Positions 34,412 through 42,544 of a stretch of 64,000 nucleotides of DNA are shown in pieces. Positions within the stretch are counted from its first letter, which is position 1. Each line of letters begins with the position of its first letter. A model generated the notes under the pieces. That model searched no databases. It was given only the letters and a program-made list of their open reading frames with translations, and had not been told where the DNA came from. This DNA comes from Candidatus Hydrogenedentota bacterium (GTDB lineage Bacteria > Hydrogenedentota > Hydrogenedentia > Hydrogenedentales > CAILVY01): contig JAKQOG010000078.1 in assembly GCA_029565395.1 (NCBI GenBank), positions 17,819-81,818 on the forward strand. Reading direction: 5' to 3'. The translations under genes were made by a program, and so were the position numbers.

Positions 34412-37400
34412 ATGGTTGGTATAGGAACACGAAGTATCTTGCTCTTGTTGCTTGCGGTTGGCGCAAACGCGGCGGCGCCTCAGTTGGAATGGTCTTTCGA
34501 AACCCAGGGGAAAATCTACGCTTCGCCGATCATCGTTGATTTGGACAATGATGGATCACCGGAGATCATCATTGCGGCGTCGCGCGCACAAACGATCTTT
34601 TGCCTGGATGGCCGTGGCGGTCAGCGTTGGTCGTATACGCTTGATGATGGCATGAGCGACGGCTTCCAGGCTACGCCCTCGGCGGCGGATTATGACAGCG
34701 ACGGGAAAAAGGAGGTTTTCTGGCTCACGCGGGGCGGCACTGCGGGATGCTTGGATGCGCAGGGCAAGCTGATCTGGCGGGTGTTCCTCAATGATCAATT
34801 CGATTACACGGCGCCGGTGCTGGCCGACCTGAATAATGATGACCGCCTGGAGATCGTATTTGGAAGTGAAAGCGGAACGTTATACTGTCTGGACGATACC
34901 GGCGTGGTGCAGTGGCGATACCAAAGTGAAGGCAGCATTCGCGGTGTGCCCGGTGTGGCGAAGATCAACGGCGTGGGGCGCGTGTATGCAACGTTCGGCG
35001 GTGGTTTGGAGGCCTGTTTTGACGCCGAGGGCAACATTCTTTGGCAACATAAAGAGGGATTGCCACGAGGGCAGCGGTGGTCTGCCGTGGCGATAGGCGA
35101 TCTGGACGCGGATGGGCGGCAGGAGTCGGTCTGCGCGACGGAGGATTTCCAGGTGATTGCGCGCGATGCGGAAACCGGTGAGGAACGCTGGCGTTTCAAG
35201 GGAAAGGGGAATATCGATCAAACGTGCAGTTTTGCGTTGGCGGATTTTGATAATTCCGGGAAATTGGATGTAGTGACGGGCGATTCTTCCGGAAATGTGT
35301 ATAGGATAGGTGAGGGACAGGTGGTGTGGAGCGCCGATGTGCGAGACAGTATTGTGCAAGGCCCCTCCATCGGCGATGTGGATGGCGATGGCGCGCTGGA
35401 GATATTGGTGTGCTCCCGGTCGAACCGCCTGGTATGTCTTTCGCAGGACGGACAGGAACAATGGCAGTACGCCACCGAGGCCGCCCCGCTGACCACGCCT
35501 GCGCTAGGCGATGTGGATCAGGATGGGCAGATCGAGATCATTTTTACGGCAAAAGACCGGTTTGTACGGTGCCTTTCCGTGAATGGTGAAGCGGCGCACG
35601 CCAAACTCCCATGGCCGATGCTTGCACATGATCCGCAGCTTTCCAATAATGTCACTGGAGCCGCATTCACCCCGCCGCCGCCGGCGGAATCCATATTGGA
35701 CACTCCTTTATTCTCCATAGATCATTTCGCCCCGCTTCATATGGGTAACAATCGCATTCCCGTGCATTTCCGAAACAATAGTTTTCGAGGCCGCCACCTG
35801 GAAGCGGTGGTCGAGGTGAAATGTCCGGAGGGGAACGTCGTCAGCAAAACCATTTCCCATGTATGCGAACCCTATGAAACCGCAGATTCCCATTTGGAGT
35901 TGATGGTACTAATGGGCGGCGAGTATGCGCTATCCGCCCGGTTGCTGGACGTGGGCACCGGTGCGTTACTGGATACAGTTCAAGATTCCGCCACGGTGGT
36001 TCCGTTTGAGGAGGAACGCCGGGAAGCAGGGGAGCTTGAACAAACTGCGGCGGCGCTTATTCGTGAAATTCAGGATGTTTCATTGAAACAACGCGCGGAA
36101 GCAGCTTGTCACCAGGCGCAAAACGCCTTAAACAAGGCTTTGGACGATTTTTCGGACAGCACTACTATCAAGAACAAAGTTCAATGTGTCCAAATAGCAG
36201 CAACGATGCTTAAAAATGAATTGGCGCGTTTGTATGCGATACACGCCACGCCCGTTCCTGTGTGGAATTTCGCTGTAGTGCCTGAAACCACGCTGAGAAA
36301 GGTGTTTCAGGACGAACCCTGCCTGACATCGCTTCGTGTGCCGCAGACGATTCGGATTCATCTTGCGCGGAATGAATACGAAGGCGCGCAAGTGATCGTC
36401 GTACCGCTGTGGAGCGCTTTGAAGCAGGTGATCGTGAAGCCGGGTGCATTGAAACAGGAAAATGGCCCGGGAACCATCCCAGAGGGAAATATTCACGTTC
36501 AGCGTGTGGGATATGTTCCGATTGGGCCCTCGGAATACAACTTTCGGGTAGAAAAACAGGGCCTGTATCCCGATGTGTTGTTTTCTGAAGATCCGGTGGA
36601 CATACCCGCCTCACAATGCGCCCAACCCTATTTTGTGACGGTAAAAACGGAAATGGATACCCTGCCAGGCGATTATTCCGGCACAATTGATGTAGTGGCA
36701 GGGGAAAATGCACTCAGCATTCCAATCCAGGTGCATGTGTGGGACTTTGCATTGCCGAAAGAAACCACCTTAAAAACGTCTTTTTGGATGAATGAGGGAT
36801 ATATTAAAGCGTTCTACAACTATCCGGATCGCGTGCCGTTCGACGTGCGCAAGAAATTTTACGATTTGCATTTGGAACACCGGATGAGTCCGATCAAGGA
36901 TTTCAGCATGGACTTGCTGGAGGACTTTGAGTATCTGATGACGCACGGACAGAACTGTTTCTTCATTCCCATTCCGGACAAGATGGAACCGGACAAAATG
37001 GAGGCCTACAAAAAGAATGTGCTGGAAACACGGGCGTTCCTGCAGGAAAAAGGCTGGGCGGACAAAGCCCTGTTTTACAGCCGCGACGAAGTGGCGGTGA
37101 TGGCGCGGCATCTCATCCCGGACGTGATGGAAATGAACGCCTGGATCAAAAGCTTCCTGCCGGAATGGCCCCGGCTCGAAACCAGCGCGCCCGAACAGGC
37201 CCTCGCAGGCGGTGTGGATATCTGGTGCCCCACCATCGACAACTTCAATCCCGCGTTTCTGAAAACGCGCATGGCGCAGGGCGACCGTCTCTGGATGTAT
37301 ACCGTGTGGGGCCGGCCTGGCATCATGATCGAATTCCCCGCCACGGATCACCGATTGATGTTCTGGGAGTGTTGGAAATACGGTGCGGAAGGTTTCCTCT

Positions 37401-37786
37401 ATTGGGGCACCACGCATTGGGACCTTAACACGCAGGGGGAGGAACGCTGGCCCGCGCGGCCCTGGATCACCTACAACCGTCAGCCCGGCCACAACGGCTG
37501 CGGCTACATGGTGTATCCCGGACCGGACGGCACGCCGCTGCCCTCGGTCCGCATGAGCGTCGCCCGCGACGGCATCGAAGATTTTGAGTATTTTACGCTT
37601 TTACAATCGCTACTGACATCGAAAGGCGCATTGGCGCCTGAACCGTTGCGCAAGCAAGCGGAAGAAGAATTGGCAGTGGATCCCAAGGTGGTCATGGACA
37701 ACAAGCGCTTTACGGAAAATCCTGAGGATATCCTGAACGCCCGCGCACGAATTGCGGAATTAATTGAGAGATTGAAAAAACATTAA
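34412..37786 (+). CDS. FG-GAP/PQQ propeller fused to DUF4091 glycosidase-like domain
   Basis: 1124-aa exported protein. Signal peptide (RSILLLLLAVGANAAA); an N-terminal propeller (about 25-400) with alternating FG-GAP calcium loops (DLDNDGSPEIII, DYDSDGKKEVF, DLDADGRQESV, DVDGDGALEILV, DVDQDGQIEIIF) and PQQ-like blades (GTLYCLDDTGVVQWRY); a helical linker (about 530-615); then a C-terminal DUF4091-type domain (about 640-1124: RNEYEGAQVIVVPL, HVWDFALPKETTL, ARDGIEDFEYFTLLQ). DUF4091 proteins are predicted TIM-barrel glycoside hydrolases; substrate unknown. GAAAGGAACGA precedes the ATG. Confidence 0.86.
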   Translation: MVGIGTRSILLLLLAVGANAAAPQLEWSFETQGKIYASPIIVDLDNDGSPEIIIAASRAQTIFCLDGRGGQRWSYTLDDGMSDGFQATPSAADYDSDGKKEVFWLTRGGTAGCLDAQGKLIWRVFLNDQFDYTAPVLADLNNDDRLEIVFGSESGTLYCLDDTGVVQWRYQSEGSIRGVPGVAKINGVGRVYATFGGGLEACFDAEGNILWQHKEGLPRGQRWSAVAIGDLDADGRQESVCATEDFQVIARDAETGEERWRFKGKGNIDQTCSFALADFDNSGKLDVVTGDSSGNVYRIGEGQVVWSADVRDSIVQGPSIGDVDGDGALEILVCSRSNRLVCLSQDGQEQWQYATEAAPLTTPALGDVDQDGQIEIIFTAKDRFVRCLSVNGEAAHAKLPWPMLAHDPQLSNNVTGAAFTPPPPAESILDTPLFSIDHFAPLHMGNNRIPVHFRNNSFRGRHLEAVVEVKCPEGNVVSKTISHVCEPYETADSHLELMVLMGGEYALSARLLDVGTGALLDTVQDSATVVPFEEERREAGELEQTAAALIREIQDVSLKQRAEAACHQAQNALNKALDDFSDSTTIKNKVQCVQIAATMLKNELARLYAIHATPVPVWNFAVVPETTLRKVFQDEPCLTSLRVPQTIRIHLARNEYEGAQVIVVPLWSALKQVIVKPGALKQENGPGTIPEGNIHVQRVGYVPIGPSEYNFRVEKQGLYPDVLFSEDPVDIPASQCAQPYFVTVKTEMDTLPGDYSGTIDVVAGENALSIPIQVHVWDFALPKETTLKTSFWMNEGYIKAFYNYPDRVPFDVRKKFYDLHLEHRMSPIKDFSMDLLEDFEYLMTHGQNCFFIPIPDKMEPDKMEAYKKNVLETRAFLQEKGWADKALFYSRDEVAVMARHLIPDVMEMNAWIKSFLPEWPRLETSAPEQALAGGVDIWCPTIDNFNPAFLKTRMAQGDRLWMYTVWGRPGIMIEFPATDHRLMFWECWKYGAEGFLYWGTTHWDLNTQGEERWPARPWITYNRQPGHNGCGYMVYPGPDGTPLPSVRMSVARDGIEDFEYFTLLQSLLTSKGALAPEPLRKQAEEELAVDPKVVMDNKRFTENPEDILNARARIAELIERLKKH

Positions 37787-37838
37787 TTCGATTGTAGACC
37801 GACGACTACTCGTGTTCATTATCGTACTTTTGCTTGTG

Positions 37839-37950
37839 TGGGAGGGCGAGGCTCCTGCCGAGCCGTACAACAAGATCTGGAAAATCACAAATCCATATGT
37901 CGAATAAGGTATATTTGATTCAACGGCTCGGCAGGAGCCTCGCCCTCCCA
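37839..37950. repeat. Palindromic intergenic repeat (PVC-type REP-like hairpin)
   Basis: A 28-base arm beginning TGGGAGGGCGAGGCTCCTGC (37839-37866) recurs as its exact reverse complement at 37923-37950 with a 56-base loop. Translated it reads EGEAPAEP on one strand and GSAGASPS on the other, a combination I recall from many Verrucomicrobia/Planctomycetes annotations. Probably a mobile palindrome; here between the DUF4091 and DUF6259 genes. Confidence 0.75.
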
Positions 37951-38013
37951 ATGGTGTTTTTTTAAGATACTGTCAGAGACACGTGAAGACCTGTAGCAAA
38001 AGGAATTGTTGGC

Positions 38014-41000
38014 ATGTCGTATACACATCAAAGCATTGTGTTTGTTCTTATGATGTTCTCCCTCTCCGCGCGGGCGAATGTGGAGATCATCACGGAAAAG
38101 TACTCTGCGGAATTTCAGTGGGGGGTCCTCTGTACATTGTCGGATGCAGGCGGCAGTCTGTTTGTTTCTCCCGCGAAGGAATGCAAGGGGGGTGGCCTGC
38201 ATCGGGTGGGGGCGGATCATTGGGCGCAGAACAGCGCGGCGATGACAAATGGGGAACGCCTGACCAATTTAAGCGACTTGGAGGGGGCGCATATGGAGAA
38301 TCAATACCTACCGGACAAGGCCAGCGGCGAACTGATCATCACGCAGCGGGCGGAATCGCTGCAGAAAGGGGTATGGGGCGTCGAGTGGTCCATTGAATAC
38401 ATTCCATTGGACATGAACGTGATCATTCCGGCGCATTCCGGCACGAAACTCACACGCCGCACGCCGGGTTCCAATCAGTACTTCGATTATCCGATGAGTT
38501 GGGAAGCGCAGTTTGTTCTTGTGGAAGGGAAGAACCGCGGTTTTTATGTATGGGCGGAGGATGCACAGGGCGTTTTTAAGCGTTTGACTGTTGAACGGCG
38601 CGCGGAAGGTTGGCGGTTAGGGTTCATTACGATGCCGCTGGCTCCATTTGAGGAGCGCAGCGGCTGCGAGTCGGTAAAGTGGCATCTGGGGGTATATGAA
38701 GGCGATTGGCGATGGCCCGTGAAACGATATCGCGATTGGATGGTGGAAGCATTCCAGCCCACGCCGCGCGAACAACAAAATCCCACATGGGTGCACGATA
38801 TTCGGGCGTGCATTATCATGGGTTTGGATGTGGATATATTGAATGCCCTCTCTACGCGGCTGGAACCCCAACAAACCGTGCTCTATATACCAGGATGGCG
38901 CGCAGAGGGGTATGACCGGGATTATCCCACGTATGACAAGGCGCTCGATCCGTTGGTTCCCTTCATTCAGCGTGCGCATGAACTCGGTTTCCGCGTGATG
39001 CTGCATGTGAATTATTTCGGCTGCGATCCGCTCAATCCTGCGTATGCCGGCTTTGAGAAATATCAGGTGCGCAGTCCGTGGGGCAATCATGACAAGGAGT
39101 GGTGGTTGTGGACCCGCGCCGATCCGATTATTAAATTTGCTTATATCAATCCCGCGTGCAAGGCATGGCGCGAATTGTTCACCGGGCGGATGAAGACCTT
39201 GTGCGAAACCTTCCAAGTAGATGCGCTCCATCTCGATCAGACCTTGTGCAATTATAACGATTACAATGGGCGGATCGATGGCATGACCATGATGGAGGGG
39301 AACATCGCGCTGCACCGCGAATTGCGCGAAGCGCTCCCGCACGTGGCGCTGAGCGGCGAAGGGCTCAACGAAATCACGTACCGTCATGAAGCCTTTGCGC
39401 AACGGCATGCGATGGGCATCAACCATCCCGATGGCACCTTTGACCGGCAAACGCTGAGGATGGCGCATCCTGTGAGTTCCTATCTATTCCGGCCTTTCAC
39501 CACGATCTACGGTTATCTCGGTATTGCGCCGCCTACGGACGCGCAACTCTACGCGGCGTGGTGGGAATCCTATCGCTATTGGGGGGTAATCCCGACATTA
39601 AAACCCGCACTGTCTGAAATCTTGAATCCTTCCCCTTTCACGCAACAATTCTTTGATGAAGCGGGATTCTGGCAGCGGGAGCAAGTATCCGTTGCGGTGG
39701 ACGCCGCATGGCCGGAAAATGTTGCCTTTCCACTGATAACCGCAACCGGTGATTCTGCGGCGTACACGGTAAATCGGTGTTTGATGTGGGAGGATCGCGA
39801 AGTCAGCCGGACGATCAGTGATGAGAGTCATATCACTCTTCCTGGAACCATCCCCGGCTGGCGCGCTTTCAACGATCATGAAATCATCGGCCTTGAGCCG
39901 GAGTGCTGGTATCCCTATTTCGCGGCTCCGCGCACGATGGATGGATTACACCTCACACAATTGCCGGATGGATTCACCGTGGGGGCCGTAGTGGATCAGC
40001 CGGACCTGCGGTGGGTCCAACTCAACCCCAGCAGCACGGCGATGATTCCGCTGGCGCCCAAAATTGCAGACGCCCGGTGCGCATCCTGTCCGTTCGAGGG
40101 GGATGTGCGTGAAACACATGGCGAGTTGCACGATCCCGATGGCGCTTTATTCTATGGAACGGGCGACGCCATCTTTGCGCATCCGCCGTATCAGAACGGG
40201 CGAATCGGCGTTGCCCGCGCGCGCATTGCGCTGCGTCTGCCCAATACCGCGCAACGCTTTGTCAGTGAGGTTGCGATGGACACCGGTGCGGTCGGCGAAG
40301 GGCGCACCGATGGCGTTCTCTATGGCGCGCGCATTTTAGCGGATGGAAAAGAGTCCTCCGCGGAACTGCTTCAGGCCACCAGCGATCACAAAGAGCTTGC
40401 CTTGGATTTGCGATCGTTTGCGGGGAAAGAGGCGGTGCTGGAATTGAGCGTGCATCCCGGTCCGGCGCACAGTCCAAACTATGACTGGGCGCGCTGGTAT
40501 TCCCCGCGTATCGAATGTGACAAACATATCCAAGCGGAAGTGGAATTGGCGGGTATTCTTAATACGAGGCTCGCTTTGTCCGGAAAACAGGAAACCACTT
40601 TGGCGCCCGATGCCGATGCTCTTTCCTTTATCATGAACTGCCCCGGAACGGTCTACCTTCTTCTGGAACCCCCTTCGCCAATCACACTCCCATATTCCTT
40701 AAAAGCCGCGCAATCGCATACCGCTTTCCTGAGCGATGCAGGAACCACCTTGGAAAATCCCCCGCATGCCTGTGTGGCGGATCAATCCAGCACCGTAGAC
40801 GGCATCACGCGCGAAGGGATCTTTATGCATCCCCCGGATCATGGCCGGACCGTGGCGAATTTCGCTATGCAATTGCCTGATGCTCCGACGGAATTTCATG
40901 CGTTTGTGGGCATCCGTGACACCTCGAAATCGGACAGCGTGCTGTTCCTCGTTGAGGCCAACGGCGAAGAACTCCACCGGCAACTGGTTCTCCCCGGCGC

Positions 41001-41133
41001 ATGGCACGAACTCATTTGTGATCTAAGCCCTTGGGCCGGAAAACCCCTCGTGCTCTCCCTTGTCACGGATTCAAACGGCCCCTTTGCCTGCGACTGGGCC
41101 CATTGGGGCGAACCCACCGTGCGGGAAAAATAA
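38014..41133 (+). CDS. DUF6259 glycoside-hydrolase-like exported protein
   Basis: 1039 aa with signal peptide (FVLMMFSLSARANVE). The central part (about 230-560) resembles DUF6259/GH-like TIM barrels: LYIPGWRAEGYDRDYPTYDK, GFRVMLHVNYFGCDP, VDALHLDQTLCNYND with an Asp in nucleophile position, and VALSGEGLNEITY with a Glu candidate acid/base. N-terminal beta-sandwich and two C-terminal jelly-roll segments (about 700-850 and 910-1039) look like accessory or carbohydrate-binding domains. Substrate unknown. AAGGA 9 bases before ATG. Same strand as the DUF4091 gene; the palindrome separates them. Confidence 0.8.
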   Translation: MSYTHQSIVFVLMMFSLSARANVEIITEKYSAEFQWGVLCTLSDAGGSLFVSPAKECKGGGLHRVGADHWAQNSAAMTNGERLTNLSDLEGAHMENQYLPDKASGELIITQRAESLQKGVWGVEWSIEYIPLDMNVIIPAHSGTKLTRRTPGSNQYFDYPMSWEAQFVLVEGKNRGFYVWAEDAQGVFKRLTVERRAEGWRLGFITMPLAPFEERSGCESVKWHLGVYEGDWRWPVKRYRDWMVEAFQPTPREQQNPTWVHDIRACIIMGLDVDILNALSTRLEPQQTVLYIPGWRAEGYDRDYPTYDKALDPLVPFIQRAHELGFRVMLHVNYFGCDPLNPAYAGFEKYQVRSPWGNHDKEWWLWTRADPIIKFAYINPACKAWRELFTGRMKTLCETFQVDALHLDQTLCNYNDYNGRIDGMTMMEGNIALHRELREALPHVALSGEGLNEITYRHEAFAQRHAMGINHPDGTFDRQTLRMAHPVSSYLFRPFTTIYGYLGIAPPTDAQLYAAWWESYRYWGVIPTLKPALSEILNPSPFTQQFFDEAGFWQREQVSVAVDAAWPENVAFPLITATGDSAAYTVNRCLMWEDREVSRTISDESHITLPGTIPGWRAFNDHEIIGLEPECWYPYFAAPRTMDGLHLTQLPDGFTVGAVVDQPDLRWVQLNPSSTAMIPLAPKIADARCASCPFEGDVRETHGELHDPDGALFYGTGDAIFAHPPYQNGRIGVARARIALRLPNTAQRFVSEVAMDTGAVGEGRTDGVLYGARILADGKESSAELLQATSDHKELALDLRSFAGKEAVLELSVHPGPAHSPNYDWARWYSPRIECDKHIQAEVELAGILNTRLALSGKQETTLAPDADALSFIMNCPGTVYLLLEPPSPITLPYSLKAAQSHTAFLSDAGTTLENPPHACVADQSSTVDGITREGIFMHPPDHGRTVANFAMQLPDAPTEFHAFVGIRDTSKSDSVLFLVEANGEELHRQLVLPGAWHELICDLSPWAGKPLVLSLVTDSNGPFACDWAHWGEPTVREK

Positions 41134-41305
41134 TTGGAAAGGCCACAATAAAATGTCCCCTGCCATTATCAGGGCTGACGTTCGCCCTATACGCGCTTGA
41201 AATACACGTATCGCTCTACTATACTTATCCTGTGCCTGAGTTCATGGTGCGTGAACAAATCAGGTTGAGAGCGTGCGAAGTTTAATAAGAAAAGAGGGTG
41301 AGAGC

Positions 41306-42490
41306 ATGTCTCAAAAAAAGAAACCGGGCAAAGTCAAGGCCTGCCTGAAAAGAGCGAAAAGGGTGGTAAAGAAACGTTCCATTTTTGATTTCCGCGCCCT
41401 TGTTACCGCAATCCGGCAAGCCGATGAGCAATTGGTTGCACAGGCAAGTAAAGCTGTTAACATGTGCCTAACCTTGCGCAACTGGGCTATTGGTCTCTAT
41501 ATTTATGAATATGAACAAAACGGCTCGGATCGCGCAAAGTATGGCCAACAGCTATTGGAGATACTTGCTGAACGGTTAAATAAATGCGGTTTGCCACGCG
41601 TTGAAGCGCGTGAACTCCGGCGCTACCGCCAATTTTATGCGACCTATCCACAGATTCGGGAGTCACTGACTCCCGAATTGCATTACAGGCTATTTGGCAA
41701 AGCGTTAAAAGCCTGCGATAGGATTCGGGAGTCGCCGACTCCCAAATTGACGTTCGATGGAAAAGCCCTTGTTAACAGACTTTCTTTTACACACTTTGTT
41801 GAACTTGTTGCGATAGAGGACACATCGAAACGCTTCTTCTACGAATCAGAGTGCATACGCGGCAATTGGTCCGTGCGCGAACTAAAGCGCCAAATTGGAA
41901 GTCTGTATTATGAACGCTCCGCGCTCTCCACTAACAAGAAAGCACTGGTTAAACGTTCTCACACCACTGCACAACGAGTGGACTCGCGCCTTACCATTCG
42001 CGATCCCTACGTGTTCGAGTTTCTTGGCCTTAAGTCAAAAGAAGTTATGTGCGAATCCAGCCTGCAAGATGCTCTTTTGGCGCGACTCCAGGATTTCATA
42101 TTGGAACTGGGAAAAGGTTTCTGTTTTGAGGGACGGCAAAAGCGCATTCTCATAGGGGATGAGTATTTTTTTGTGGACTTGGTTTTCTATCACCGCATCC
42201 TTAAGTGCCATGTATTGTTTGAACTCAAGATAGATGGCTTTTCCCACGAATACCTTGGTCAGCTTAATACCTATGTAAACTGGTTTCGAAAAAATGAAAT
42301 GGACGCTAAAGATAATCCGCCTATAGGCATTCTTTTGTGCACTCACAAGAATGACGCCCTCATCGAGTATGCCCTCGGCGGGCTCAATAACAAAATATTC
42401 GTGTCGCGATATAAGCTTCAGTTGCCCAAACCGAAGGAAATCCAACGATTTATTCAGCGTCAAATTGAACTGCACGACACCACACAATGA
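41306..42490 (+). CDS. DUF1016 / PDDEXK nuclease-like protein (YhcG type)
   Basis: 394 aa. Basic N-terminus, DUF1016 N-terminal helical domain (LTLRNWAIGLYIYEYEQNG, ELRRYRQFYATYPQIRESL) and C-terminal PDDEXK nuclease domain: LIGDEYFFVDLVFYHR with the metal Asp, FELKIDG (ExK) and HEYLGQLNTYVNWF. Such proteins are often near restriction or defence genes. Two short palindromes are embedded in frame (next entries). ATG 41306 with GAGGG nearby preferred to GTG 41273. Confidence 0.88.
   Translation: MSQKKKPGKVKACLKRAKRVVKKRSIFDFRALVTAIRQADEQLVAQASKAVNMCLTLRNWAIGLYIYEYEQNGSDRAKYGQQLLEILAERLNKCGLPRVEARELRRYRQFYATYPQIRESLTPELHYRLFGKALKACDRIRESPTPKLTFDGKALVNRLSFTHFVELVAIEDTSKRFFYESECIRGNWSVRELKRQIGSLYYERSALSTNKKALVKRSHTTAQRVDSRLTIRDPYVFEFLGLKSKEVMCESSLQDALLARLQDFILELGKGFCFEGRQKRILIGDEYFFVDLVFYHRILKCHVLFELKIDGFSHEYLGQLNTYVNWFRKNEMDAKDNPPIGILLCTHKNDALIEYALGGLNNKIFVSRYKLQLPKPKEIQRFIQRQIELHDTTQ
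41654..41678. repeat. In-frame palindrome 1 inside the DUF1016 gene
   Basis: ATTCGGGAGTCA-C-TGACTCCCGAAT: 12-bp perfect arms with one central base, encoding IRESLTPEL. Related to the palindrome 69 bases downstream. Confidence 0.85.
41723..41747. repeat. In-frame palindrome 2 inside the DUF1016 gene
   Basis: ATTCGGGAGTCG-C-CGACTCCCAAAT: 12-bp arms with one mismatch, encoding IRESPTPKL. Same unit as palindrome 1, suggesting a short palindromic element inserted twice in the coding frame. Confidence 0.8.
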
Positions 42491-42544
42491 TAAAAATGCA
42501 GTTTTATTTGGGTACACCACGCAAATCTGAACGCTCTGTCTTTC

